From the NCBI RefSeq assembly GCF_002287175.1, contig NZ_LMVM01000023.1, positions 62,001-126,000 on the forward strand: a DNA stretch of 64,000 nt, given 5' to 3'. Each line of letters starts with the position of its first letter. The stretch's first letter is position 1. A program made the position numbers and the translations under genes. The notes under the pieces are model-generated. The model did no database searches. It had not been told where the DNA came from and saw only the letters and a program-made list of their open reading frames with translations. This document shows positions 1 through 9,068 of this stretch, piece after piece. The DNA comes from Methanobacterium bryantii (GTDB lineage Archaea > Methanobacteriota > Methanobacteria > Methanobacteriales > Methanobacteriaceae).

Positions 1-6
1 AAAACA

Positions 7-636
7 TTAGCCAGAATGTTTCTTTAAAAATTGTTCTGCTTTTACCTTAGTAGCATTTCTCGGACTATCAAGCTGTCTTTTAACCAGAGAAATTACTTCC
101 TCTTTATCCTGAATTTCATCAAAATATTTATCAAAGGATAAGATAGCTTTACCTAAAAGAATACTTCGACACTCCTGATCTCTTGGAATGTTTTCAAGCT
201 CCAATAAGTTACCTGTAATTTTCTTTTGATATTCAGGCTTAGCTCTTGCTATTTTCCAGCTGTTGTCAACAACGTGTCCGGCAGTGATCATTGATTCATC
301 TGATAAAAGCCCATAGAACTTTTCAAAGATATATTCAATCTTTTCCTGTGAATCTACAGCACTTAAATTGGCCAGGATATCCATAGCATTCCACATGATA
401 ACTTTATTACCAGTATCCAGTAATTCTATAAAAAAATCAACGCGAGGATATAAAATTTCGGGATTTTTCCCGCTTATAATGTTCAAAACCTTTATGGATC
501 TAAATTTTATCCGTGCAACATCTGAAGAAATCAAATTTAAAAGAATAGAAATTAATTGAGGATTCTTTACAGCTTTTTCTGCTATGTCCTTGGAGTGGTC
601 TTCTTTTTGGTTAAGTTCATCTGCAATATCTTCCAC
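7..636 (-). CDS. HEAT-repeat-like protein
   Basis: A 209-residue soluble all-helical protein. Helical pairs with the spacing of HEAT/armadillo repeats run through it (for example residues 24-60 and 68-105), suggesting a binding scaffold; no catalytic motif is seen. The start is GTG: a strong Shine-Dalgarno GGGGGCTGA (complement of 642-650) lies 5 nt upstream, and no better ATG is in frame. It stands at the window edge, downstream of the aminotransferase gene on the same strand with a 57-nt gap, so the two could be co-transcribed. Partner and process are unknown. Confidence 0.6.
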   Translation of the reverse strand: MEDIADELNQKEDHSKDIAEKAVKNPQLISILLNLISSDVARIKFRSIKVLNIISGKNPEILYPRVDFFIELLDTGNKVIMWNAMDILANLSAVDSQEKIEYIFEKFYGLLSDESMITAGHVVDNSWKIARAKPEYQKKITGNLLELENIPRDQECRSILLGKAILSFDKYFDEIQDKEEVISLVKRQLDSPRNATKVKAEQFLKKHSG

Positions 637-693
637 AGTTTTCAGCCCCCATTAATCCATATCCTTTTTAAATGTTTTTGTCAGTATCCTATT

Positions 694-1869
694 TTAATTC
701 ATGAGTTCATGGATGACATTTCCAAGCCTTTTTATACCTTCTTCAATTTGTTCATTATTTGAATTGGAGAAATTAAGCCTTAATGAATTTATTCCACTCC
801 CGTCGACATAAAATGCCTGTCCCGGAACAAATGCTACATTTTCCTTTATTGCCAGTTCAAATAAGTCCATTGAGGACAGACCTTCAGGAAGAGTAACCCA
901 TAAAAACATTCCTCCCTCTGGTTTTGTATATTCTACATTTTCAGGGAAGTATTTCTCTATCATGGAAACCATAGTGTTTCTTTGATTTCTGTACATGTCT
1001 TTAATCTTTTCTATATGTTCATCAATATTATTATCGATTAAATACTGATAAACGGCTCTTTGAGTAAAGTAATTTGAATGCAAGTCCAAAGCCTGCTTTG
1101 CAATAATGATTTTTTCCATTATTTCTTCGTTTGCAACTATCCAGCCAAGCCTCATTCCTGGAGATACTATTTTGGAAAAAGAACCGAAAAGTACAGAATC
1201 TTCAAGATAAGCCTTAACAGGGGGTATATCATCGCCTAAAAATCTTATTTCACCATAAGGGTTGTCTTCTACAAAGACAATATCTTCATTTTTAAGAATT
1301 TCAGCTAATTTTTGTCTTTTTTCCTTTGAATACGTTATTCCAGTGGGGTTCTGGAAATTTGTAACTGAATAAAACATTTTTATTTTATTTTCGTCCAGTA
1401 TCCTTTGGAGTGAATCTATATCTACACCATCTTCAAGCAGAGGGACAGATATGAATTGAGGTTCAAATAATCCAAATGACTGTATTGCAGCAAGATAAGT
1501 TGGATTTTCAAGGAGAACTTTATCCCCTTTATTTAAAAAAACCTTACTGACAAGGTCTATCCCCTGCTGTGAACCATTTGTAATTAATATTTCATCAGCA
1601 CTGACTTTTAGGCCTTTTTTTGAATATCTTTCTGCAATGTACTCACGTAAGGGCAAATATCCTTCAGTTGTACTGTATTGGAGAATTTCATCCCCATTTT
1701 GAGACAGAATTTTTGATACTGCATCAGTTATTTCATTTACAGGAAAAGATTTAGGATTCGGCAAACCCCCTGCAAATGAAATGATGTTTTTATCTTCTGT
1801 AACCTTTAATATTTCCCTGATAAATGATTTATGTACACTTTTCATTCTTTCTGCAAATAAATTACCCAT
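694..1869 (-). CDS. PLP-dependent aminotransferase, 2-aminoadipate/MocR-like
   Basis: Fold-type I aminotransferase of class I/II, about 391 residues. Visible landmarks are the substrate-side GGLPNP segment near residue 37, the NPTG motif near 174-177, the DNPYGE segment near 202, and the Schiff-base lysine in GSFSK (about K233) followed by PGMRLGW. The overall pattern fits the LysN / 2-aminoadipate and MocR-catalytic-domain group; the true amino acid substrate cannot be read from sequence. The ORF is open to a TTG at 1878, but the ATG at 1869 has GGAAG about 9 nt upstream and is preferred. A role in amino acid (lysine, branched-chain or aromatic) metabolism is inferred. Confidence 0.85.
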   Translation of the reverse strand: MGNLFAERMKSVHKSFIREILKVTEDKNIISFAGGLPNPKSFPVNEITDAVSKILSQNGDEILQYSTTEGYLPLREYIAERYSKKGLKVSADEILITNGSQQGIDLVSKVFLNKGDKVLLENPTYLAAIQSFGLFEPQFISVPLLEDGVDIDSLQRILDENKIKMFYSVTNFQNPTGITYSKEKRQKLAEILKNEDIVFVEDNPYGEIRFLGDDIPPVKAYLEDSVLFGSFSKIVSPGMRLGWIVANEEIMEKIIIAKQALDLHSNYFTQRAVYQYLIDNNIDEHIEKIKDMYRNQRNTMVSMIEKYFPENVEYTKPEGGMFLWVTLPEGLSSMDLFELAIKENVAFVPGQAFYVDGSGINSLRLNFSNSNNEQIEEGIKRLGNVIHELMN

Positions 1870-2272
1870 ATAATTCAACTTCCTTCTCTAGAATGTTTAA
1901 TGTAATTTTAAGATTATATATTTCATTATTTAATTTTAAGCAATGACCATAATAACATAATTGCCACAAATGGTTACGTCCCATTTTAATCCAAATACCA
2001 AATTATTTCTTTAATTTTAATTAAAAGGCTTTTTATTCAATGATATCTGCAAATTACAGGTTAAAGGACATTATGAATTTAACGTTTATTTTATTTTTAA
2101 GTTATACTTATTTAAATGACCAGATAAAAGAAATAAAAATAGTATAATACAGCTTCAGAAACATTATAAAATTATAGACCGATTTAACTCAGTGCAATGT
2201 TTCCAAACGTCCCATCTCACTAAAACAGAAATCTAAAGAGCAGGAGTAGCCCTACTCCCGTATTAAATGCCC
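1870..2272. other. AT-rich intergenic region, about 400 bp
   Basis: No credible ORF on either strand. It should hold the promoter of the aminotransferase gene on the right-to-left strand and the 3' end of the acyl-CoA synthetase transcript, including the hairpin listed separately. I see no repeat or RNA gene. Confidence 0.6.
2243..2258 (-). terminator. Hairpin just after the acyl-CoA synthetase stop codon
   Basis: A perfect 7-bp inverted repeat, GGAGTAG / CTACTCC with a 2-nt loop, lies 15 nt past the stop codon of the acyl-CoA synthetase. There is no clear oligo-T tract directly after it, so it may be a 3' processing or stability hairpin rather than a classical terminator. Confidence 0.4.
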
Positions 2273-3935
2273 TTAATTTTCGTCTTCTTCTTCAGCAAAT
2301 CTCTTTTTAAGGAGTTCTACTGCCTGATCGCGCATTATGAATTTTTGTATTTTACCACTTGCAGTAAGTGGGAATTCATCAACGAAAAAAACATGTTTTG
2401 GGACTTTATAGCGTGCTATTCTTTCTAGGCCGAAATCTATAACATCTTCTTCACTGATATCAGCTTCTTCCTCCAGAATCATAAATGCCCCCACAATTTC
2501 ACCGTATTTATCATCTGGAATTCCTATAACCTGCACATCTTTAATTCCAGGCATTGTATAATAAAATTCTTCAATTTCACGAGGATAAATGTTTTCTCCA
2601 CCGCGTATTATCATATCTTTTATCCTTCCAACGACAGTATAATAACCGTTTTCATCGTAGGTTACTAAATCTCCACTGTGTAACCATCCATCTTCATCAA
2701 TGGCTTCAGCAGTTTTATCAGGCATTTTGTAGTAACCTTTCATGACATTGTAGCCCCTACTGCAAATTTCACCCACTTCTCCAGGTCCCACAGTTTTACC
2801 AGTTTCAGGATCAACAACTTTAATCTCACAATTAGGTAGCTTTCTTCCCACAGTTTCAACCCTCAGTTCAAGCGGGTCATCAACGCTCGTCTGAGTGAAT
2901 CCAGGCGAACCTTCAGTCAGGCCGTAAACACTGGTTATCTCGGTCATGTTCATGTCGTTAACCACTTTTTTCATGGCCTCTATTGGACATGTTGAACCTG
3001 CCATTATTCCAGTTCTAAGCGATGATAAATCAAACATTTCAAACATTGGATGTGAATACTCGGCAATAAACATTGTTGGGACACCATAAAGCGCAGTACA
3101 CTTCTCTTTTTGAACTGCTGCAAGAACCATTAGAGGATCGAACTGTTCAAGCATTACTAAAGTCCCACCATGAGTATACATGGGCCATGAGCCCTAAAGT
3201 GACTCCAAAACAATGGAACATCGGTACAGTGAGACATAACCTATCATTTTCAGTGTATTTCAGGTTTTCACCAATATAATACCCATTATTAATGATATTT
3301 TTGTGTGTAAGCATTACTCCCTTAGGGAAACCAGTTGTTCCAGAGGTATACTGCATGCATACTACATCATCACTGTCAAAAGTTTCTTTAGCCTCTAAAA
3401 GCTTGCTGTCGTCGGTATGTTTACCCAGCAGCAGCAGTTCATGTGTATTATAAAGCCCACGATGCTTTTCCTGACCTATGAAGATTACACTTTTAAGACA
3501 AGGATATTCCTTACTTTCTAAGTTACCCCTTTTACTTGTCTTAAGTTCAGGAACAAGTTCATATAATACCTTTAAATAATTAACATCCCTAAATCCATCT
3601 GTTATTGCAAGAGCTTTCATATCAGATTGTTTTAACACATAATCCAGTTCATGACTTTTATAGGCAGTATTTACTGTTACAAGAACTGCCCCTATTTTTC
3701 CACATGCAAATAAAAATGTAATCCAATCTGGAACATTTAATGCCCAGATTCCCACATTGTCGCCTTTAGTAACTCCAATTGAAAGCAAACCTTTTGCAAG
3801 CTTATTTACTCGTTCATCAAATTGTTTGTAAGTAAAACGAAGATCCCTATCCGGATAAACCATAAATTCCCTGTCTGGATCTTTTTCTGCCTGTTTTTCA
3901 AAGAAATCTCCAATCGTATCTTCTGTAAAAAGCAT
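2273..3935 (-). pseudogene. Acyl-CoA synthetase (AMP-forming), split by a one-base frameshift
   Basis: An ANL-superfamily ligase that would activate a carboxylic acid to its CoA thioester. The N-terminal part (3147-3935) carries the P-loop YTSGTTGFPKG; the C-terminal part (2273-3181) carries YGLTEG, SGDLVTYDENGYYTVVGR, RGGENIYP and the catalytic-lysine motif ASGKIQKF. Neither half is a complete enzyme, but together they give about 553 residues, the normal family length. The two frames meet near 3175-3181: after GLMAH the reading shifts by one base, and removing one base there restores GLMAHV-THGGTLVM. This is either a real inactivating insertion or a sequencing error. The start ATG at 3935 has AAAGGAG upstream. 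It follows the thioesterase and cupin-regulator genes, apparently in one operon. Confidence 0.8.
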
Positions 3936-3964
3936 ATTTTGGCTCCTTTATGCACTCTAAATTT

Positions 3965-4381
3965 TTATTTGCAATTTTTGTCTTCTAATATTAAATGCTC
4001 ATGTAATTGGGCTTTTATTACATCTGGAATAGGTATACTCTTTTGATTTAAGAAATCAAAATGTACAAGAACAGCTTTTCCCTTTGCCTTGAGCTCTCCA
4101 TCCTGCCATGCCTCATGACCTATTGTAAACGAACTGTTTCCAATATGAGTTATATAACTCCTAATTTCAACATCAATTCCATAGTACATTTGACCGATGT
4201 AATCAAATTCAGTTCTAACTAATATTAATTTCCATTTCTCATAACTCAAGTCAAGATCTGGTGTAAACATTCTAAATATTGGATTTCTTCCGACTTCAAA
4301 CCACTCTACAAGCGCAGTGTTGTTAATATGCCGAAGTCCATCAGCATCTCCGAATCGCGGTGTAACTTTCTCTGTAAACAT
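3965..4381 (-). CDS. Acyl-CoA thioesterase, hotdog fold (YbgC/4HBT type)
   Basis: A 138-residue hotdog-fold protein. The N-terminus PRFGDADGLRHINNTALVEWFE is the classic 4-hydroxybenzoyl-CoA thioesterase motif, with the catalytic-position Asp and the following HINN. It should hydrolyse an acyl-CoA. It sits between the XRE-cupin regulator and the acyl-CoA synthetase on the same strand with short gaps (40 and 29 nt), so one operon is likely. Having a synthetase and a thioesterase for CoA esters side by side suggests control of a free-acid/acyl-CoA pool. The ATG at 4381 has GTGAT 4 nt upstream. The specific substrate is not known. Confidence 0.85.
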   Translation of the reverse strand: MFTEKVTPRFGDADGLRHINNTALVEWFEVGRNPIFRMFTPDLDLSYEKWKLILVRTEFDYIGQMYYGIDVEIRSYITHIGNSSFTIGHEAWQDGELKAKGKAVLVHFDFLNQKSIPIPDVIKAQLHEHLILEDKNCK

Positions 4382-4421
4382 TTAAATCACTTTTAGATTT
4401 GTATTAACTGTTAAATTTGTT

Positions 4422-5000
4422 TTAAAATGGTGTATATACAACTGCAAGGATTTTTGAATCCTTATCACCGTAAGCATGTAAATCATGAGGTACAATTGAA
4501 TCATAATAAATACTGTCCCCTTTAGAAAGCAGATATCTTTCCTGACCGTATAATATTTCAATTTGCCCTTCCATGACATAAATGAACTCTTCACCTTCAT
4601 GTGAAGCCAATTTATACTCTTCTGTCTCATGGAGGTGAACATCAATAATAAAAGGCTCCATATGCCTGTCTGTTTTACCAGAAGCCAGCGCATAAAAATC
4701 AAGGGCACTTGTATCTGGATGATCTTCTTTACCTGAAAAATGGATCACCTGCTCAGATTTACCGGATTTTACCATTACTGGCCCTATTTGAGGTGCATCA
4801 TCAAGAAAAGTACCTAAACGGACATCCAACACTTTTGCAATCCTTATAAGTGGTGTGAGTGAAGGGATCAAATCTCCACTTTCAATACTTTCTATAACCT
4901 TCTTGCTGCACTGGCTTTTTTCTGCCAGTTGTTCAACAGTCATTTTATGGTTCTCTCTTATTTGCTGGATTTTAGTTCCGAGTTGATTTTCCTCTGACAT
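4422..5000 (-). CDS. XRE-family transcriptional regulator with C-terminal cupin
   Basis: A 192-residue protein with an XRE-type helix-turn-helix at about residues 8-62 (KMTVEQLAEKSQCSKKVIES) and a cupin_2 barrel at about 110-188 with HLHETEEYK, EGEEFIYVMEG and a HDLHAYG segment, which supply metal or ligand positions. This architecture is common for small-molecule-responsive regulators. It heads a run with the thioesterase and acyl-CoA synthetase, so it probably regulates that operon in response to an acyl or carboxylate ligand (inference). The ATG at 5000 is preceded by GGAGA at a sensible distance. The 253-bp gap upstream is AT-rich and should contain the operon promoter. Confidence 0.88.
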   Translation of the reverse strand: MSEENQLGTKIQQIRENHKMTVEQLAEKSQCSKKVIESIESGDLIPSLTPLIRIAKVLDVRLGTFLDDAPQIGPVMVKSGKSEQVIHFSGKEDHPDTSALDFYALASGKTDRHMEPFIIDVHLHETEEYKLASHEGEEFIYVMEGQIEILYGQERYLLSKGDSIYYDSIVPHDLHAYGDKDSKILAVVYTPF

Positions 5001-5253
5001 TTAGTTATCTCCTATTTTATAGATTATTTCATAAATACGAACTTAATTTACAGTTAATTTTGCATAGTAGTTATTATCTTCTTTATAAATTATTTTAAAT
5101 TATATTTTAAATTCTAATGAATAATCAAATATTTAGGCCATCAATTTAATTGGAATTATTTGTTCTAAATATTATTAAATGTAATTATTAATTATTTAAA
5201 ATTTACATGATTAATAAGTTACGTCATTTGCTGTAATTCTGATTAATTTCTAA

Positions 5254-6378
5254 TTAAATTTCAATAGTTTCTAATCTATCCATAGCTTCCTCTAATTTTT
5301 CATATGAGGCAGCATAAGATAATCTAAAATGATTTTCTCCACATTTACCAAAACTACTGCCATTGACGATTATTACTCCATTTTCTACAGCCTTATCTAC
5401 AAATTCCTGCGAATTTTGGACCCTTGGAAATGCATAAAATGCCCCTTTAGGTGCTTTAAACGGTATTCCCATTTCATTCAGCCTTTTAACTACCAGATCT
5501 CTTCTTCGTTTAAATTCAGCTACCATTTCACCAACACATTCCTGTGGTCCGGTTAATGCTTCAAGACCTGCTATCTGAGATAAAGAGCTTGCACATGCCA
5601 CATTATACTGATGAACCTTCAGTAATTCTTCAGCTATTTCTGGTTTTGCGGTCATATATCCTATTCTAAACCCTGTCATTGCATAGGTTTTAGAAAATGC
5701 ATTTATGGTTATTGCGTTTTCAGTATATCTTCCAGGGCTGTAATGTTTTCCATCATAGATTATGTGCTCATATACTTCATCAGATATCAAATATATGCCG
5801 TGATCGTCAGCTATTTCTGCTATACCTTTAATATCTTCTTTTTGCATGACTGCTCCTGTCGGGTTTGAAGGAGAATTCAAAATTAATGCTTTAGTTTTGT
5901 CAGTTATTTTATCAAGGACATCCTCCTGAGTCATTCTGAATTCATTTTCTTCTTTGAGACTTACTGGAACCATTTTACCTTCAGCAAGCTTTACAAATGC
6001 ATCATATGAAAGAAATCCTGGATCAGGGATTAAAACTTCATCTCCCCTATTTACTAGTGCTTGAAGACTGATATAAAGTGCTTGACTTGCCCCAACTGTT
6101 ACAAGTATAGACTCAGGATCCACATCAAGTTTATTTTCTTCTTTAAATTTACATGATATAGCTTCTCTAAGTTCTAAAATCCCTTTATTTGCTGTATAAT
6201 GGGTGAATCCATCATCTAAAGCTTTTTTTACAGCTTCCCGAATATGTAATGGTGTGTCAAAATCGGGTTCCCCAAGGCTTAAATTAATAGCATCTTCTGC
6301 AGTGATATCAAACATTTTCCTTATTTCTGAAAGCCGTATTGACTCGCATCTTCTGGTTGGTTGAAACATTCTAATCAT
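5254..6378 (-). CDS. Class I aminotransferase (aspartate/aromatic type)
   Basis: A 374-residue fold-type I PLP enzyme. Landmarks are NLSLGEPDFDTP near residue 32, YTANKG near 61, NSPSNPTGAV near 168, ISDEVYEHI near 198, the Schiff-base lysine in INAFSKTYAMTGFRIG (K230) and the C-terminal NHFRLSYA that supplies the carboxylate-binding Arg. It is the archaeal aspartate/aromatic aminotransferase type; substrate remains open. Two in-frame ATGs (6378 and 6369) are possible starts. It is divergent from the APC permease, sharing a promoter region, which suggests a functional link in amino acid handling but does not prove it. Confidence 0.88.
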   Translation of the reverse strand: MIRMFQPTRRCESIRLSEIRKMFDITAEDAINLSLGEPDFDTPLHIREAVKKALDDGFTHYTANKGILELREAISCKFKEENKLDVDPESILVTVGASQALYISLQALVNRGDEVLIPDPGFLSYDAFVKLAEGKMVPVSLKEENEFRMTQEDVLDKITDKTKALILNSPSNPTGAVMQKEDIKGIAEIADDHGIYLISDEVYEHIIYDGKHYSPGRYTENAITINAFSKTYAMTGFRIGYMTAKPEIAEELLKVHQYNVACASSLSQIAGLEALTGPQECVGEMVAEFKRRRDLVVKRLNEMGIPFKAPKGAFYAFPRVQNSQEFVDKAVENGVIIVNGSSFGKCGENHFRLSYAASYEKLEEAMDRLETIEI

Positions 6379-6499
6379 ACCTATCTAATCATTGAAATCA
6401 ATTGTTAGTTATATTAAAAACCGATTATATTATACATTAATCTTTCATATCTTAAAAATTAATCATCTATTTTTACTTTTATCAATATATAAAACAAGT

Positions 6500-7897
6500 A
6501 TGCCCACAAAAATGCTGAGCCTCTTTGATGTAATAAATCTTGTAGTTGGAACCATAGTTGGTGCTGACATATATATTGCAGCAGCTTTTGGTGCTGGGCT
6601 TTTAGGGCCCGCTTCTATAATTGCATGGGCCTTAGCAGGAGTAATGGCAATTATAATAGCTTTATCATTTGCAGAATGCTCTTCACTTATACCAAGAGCT
6701 GGAGGGCCTTATGTATATGCTAAAGATGCTTTTGGAGATTTTATCGGGTTTTTATCAGGATGGGCATTATTAATAGCATCATGGAGTGCGATAGCAGTAT
6801 TTCCCCTTGCATTTGTAGCTTATCTCCAGTATTTTTTCCCAAGTATGCCTTTTGTAGCTCAAACCATAATCAAAATTATATTTATTGTTATATTAACAGG
6901 CATCAACTATATTGGAGTTAGAGAAGCAGGTAGAGTTAATGATATACTAACCACCCTCAAACTTGCACCCATTATATTATTTACTTTAGCAGGCATTATT
7001 TTCTTTATTTTTAACCCATCACAGTTAATTTCTAATTTCACACCAGTTGCCCCCTTAGGATTTACAGGCATTGGAAGTGCGCTTGTCTTAATATTTTGGG
7101 CTTATGTAGGATTTGAACTCGTAACAGTCCCTTCAGATGAGATATATGACTCAAAAAGAACTATTCCAAAAGCTATCGTCCTTGGAATGGGTATCGTTGC
7201 CCTTTTCTATATTATAACAAACTTTGTAATAGTTGGAATAGTACCATGGCAGCAGCTTTCTTTATCAACTGCACCCCTTGCACTTGCAGGTTATGCACTT
7301 CTTGCAGGTTTTGGAGCATTATTTCTTACTGTTGGTGCTCTTTTCTCAATTTCAGGGTCTGATGAAGCAGGTATTTTGTCATCATCAAGAATTCCGTATG
7401 CAATGGCAGGTGACGGGCTTCTACCAAAAATGTTTGCCAGGAAGCATCAGAAATATGATACTCCCTATGTTGCATTAATTGTTCAGGGCATAATTACAGG
7501 TGCAGCAGCTATCTTTGGAACCATAAGCAGTCTTATTATATTATCTGTTTTCACTCTGCTTTTCTGTTACCTCGTGACCTGCATATCTGTTTTTCCACTT
7601 AGAAAAAGATATGGGAGAAGTATCAAAATTCCATCCATAATACCCGTTTTAGGTATCTTAATATCTATTTATATGATGACACAATGCAATTTAAACCAGA
7701 TAATAGCAGGTACAATTTTTATAGCCATTGGAATTCCTATATACTGGAAATATTCGCCAAAAGAAGAAATTAGATCAGTTATCAAAGAAATAACCTCGAG
7801 AGAAGTCTTTTTAAGGAAATGGATTCGAGCTCGAGAAGTGTTCTTAGGATATCTATTAAGAAGACTGGCTTATCTTTTAAGAAGGGTGCTAGGCTGA
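6500..7897 (+). CDS. APC-family amino acid permease
   Basis: A polytopic transporter of about 465 residues with roughly 12 membrane helices. The N-terminal helix VINLVVGTIVGADIYIAAAFGAG contains the glycine-rich TM1 signature of the amino acid-polyamine-organocation superfamily, and AECSSLIPRAGGPYVYAKDAFG is the typical TM2-TM3 region. The frame is open from 6392, but that extension runs through the promoter and is poorly coding; ATG 6500 starts just before TM1 and is chosen. The extreme C-terminus is odd: a basic tail with an imperfect duplication (SREVFLRK, AREVFLGYL, then LLRRLAYLLRRVLG), encoded by repeated CTCGAG-containing DNA right before palindrome cluster E, so the tail may have been altered by that element. 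Confidence 0.9.
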   Translation: MPTKMLSLFDVINLVVGTIVGADIYIAAAFGAGLLGPASIIAWALAGVMAIIIALSFAECSSLIPRAGGPYVYAKDAFGDFIGFLSGWALLIASWSAIAVFPLAFVAYLQYFFPSMPFVAQTIIKIIFIVILTGINYIGVREAGRVNDILTTLKLAPIILFTLAGIIFFIFNPSQLISNFTPVAPLGFTGIGSALVLIFWAYVGFELVTVPSDEIYDSKRTIPKAIVLGMGIVALFYIITNFVIVGIVPWQQLSLSTAPLALAGYALLAGFGALFLTVGALFSISGSDEAGILSSSRIPYAMAGDGLLPKMFARKHQKYDTPYVALIVQGIITGAAAIFGTISSLIILSVFTLLFCYLVTCISVFPLRKRYGRSIKIPSIIPVLGILISIYMMTQCNLNQIIAGTIFIAIGIPIYWKYSPKEEIRSVIKEITSREVFLRKWIRAREVFLGYLLRRLAYLLRRVLG

Positions 7898-7910
7898 TAA
7901 TTTATTTTAT

Positions 7911-7993
7911 AAAAACCTGCAAAACTATGTTTTGCGGTTCAGAAAACCTATGATTTTCCTTCAACCTGCAAAAATTCTAATTTTTCAATGCCT
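7911..7993. repeat. Small palindrome cluster (cluster E)
   Basis: Three hairpin units between convergent genes: GCAAAAC-TAT-GTTTTGC within an ACC...GGT outer pair, then AGAAAACC-TAT-GATTTTCCT, then a degenerate GCAAAAATTC...TTTTT unit. Arm length, 3-nt loop and A-rich/T-rich polarity match the larger clusters at 45-62 kb. It could also act as a two-way terminator. Confidence 0.6.
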
Positions 7994-8012
7994 CCAAAAA
8001 TTAAAAAATAAA

Positions 8013-8876
8013 TTAAATTATTTTTTTGTATTTTAAAAGAGCTATCATTTGATTATAAGACTTTGTAACGCTTCCAGATTTCACAGTGCCGTGAGGAGAC
8101 ACTACTTCACATGTCACTGCCGGAATTCCTGCTAGATTAGTAGTATCTTCCAGTGCTCCACAATATTCTACACCAGATAAATTATATGTAAGCGTTGTTG
8201 ACCCTGTCCTCTTGCTAATATATTTGGCAATAATATAACTTTTGTAGGTAGGATGTTTTGAAGAAAAAACAGCCATTTTACCAGGATCGCCGCCGGGCTT
8301 AGTAGAATGAAAATCTCCAAGTACACTAATATTAAGCCGTTTAGCCAGTTTCAATATCTTGTTAGTAGGCGTACCTGCAATATTAGTTACTCTATTCAGG
8401 TTTTTGCCTTTCCAGTAACGGACATTTTTAGCTGTGCTTGAAGGAACCACAAACGGCACTATATAAACAGTCCCTTTAATTGACCTGCATTTTAAGTAAT
8501 TTGCCAGTTTTAAAGCTGCTATTTGGCTGGGAAGTTCATTTCCATGAACACCTGCAACGATCATCACTTTTGGACCGCTTCCATTACCAACTCTAATTAT
8601 AGGAGTACCCTTCTTTGATAAAGCTACTATTTGACTGGTTAACTGAGTTTTAGGAATGTTCTTTTTTGTATAATAATTATTTGTAACAGTTCCACCAGTT
8701 CCTCTGATAATAACGCTCATCTTAACTGCTGATGTTGATTGGGCTGCTTGAACAGATGGGTAGCTGGTTAAATTTCCTGAAGGATTATCTGCTTTAGTTA
8801 CATTTATTCCACTTGCACCAATCAATGCTGTAGTACCAATGATTAATAAAATCGCGATTATTTGTTTTTGTTTAAT
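8013..8876 (-). CDS. Secreted AstE/AspA-like zinc hydrolase
   Basis: A succinylglutamate desuccinylase/aspartoacylase-like (M14-related) domain. The zinc site is recognisable as GVHGNELPS (His about 111, Glu about 114) with a third ligand in LGDFHSTKP (His about 193). The natural substrate in methanogens is unknown; the secretion signal points to a peptide, amino acid amide or cell-wall substrate outside the cell. An in-frame TTG exists at 8825, but 17 further codons upstream encode a clear signal peptide (KQKQIIAILLIIGTTAL). Upstream of these is GAGGTG, then 5 nt, then ATT at 8876, with no ATG/GTG/TTG at that place. The mdh leader at 54.9 kb has the same AGGTG-TTATA spacing before its TTG, so ATT is taken as a possible start. 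Confidence 0.72.
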   Translation of the reverse strand: MKQKQIIAILLIIGTTALIGASGINVTKADNPSGNLTSYPSVQAAQSTSAVKMSVIIRGTGGTVTNNYYTKKNIPKTQLTSQIVALSKKGTPIIRVGNGSGPKVMIVAGVHGNELPSQIAALKLANYLKCRSIKGTVYIVPFVVPSSTAKNVRYWKGKNLNRVTNIAGTPTNKILKLAKRLNISVLGDFHSTKPGGDPGKMAVFSSKHPTYKSYIIAKYISKRTGSTTLTYNLSGVEYCGALEDTTNLAGIPAVTCEVVSPHGTVKSGSVTKSYNQMIALLKYKKII

Positions 8877-9068
8877 TATAACACCTCACCAATTATCAAG
8901 AGGTAGGTTGTTAATTATCATCAGTATTTGTTGATGTATAAATTTTTTTATAAATTATGATATAATTAACCACTTATTTAATTTAAAGTCAATTCATGAT
9001 AACTTAAAATATAAAAAACAGAATTACACGTTTAATTTTTTATTTAAATCATATTATTAAAATAAACA

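Noticed and set aside
4382..4708. Second frame inside the XRE-cupin gene
   Set aside because: Shadow frame; the cupin frame has clear motifs throughout.
6392..6499. N-terminal extension of the APC permease
   Set aside because: Lies in the divergent promoter region; the helix pattern of the family begins right after ATG 6500.
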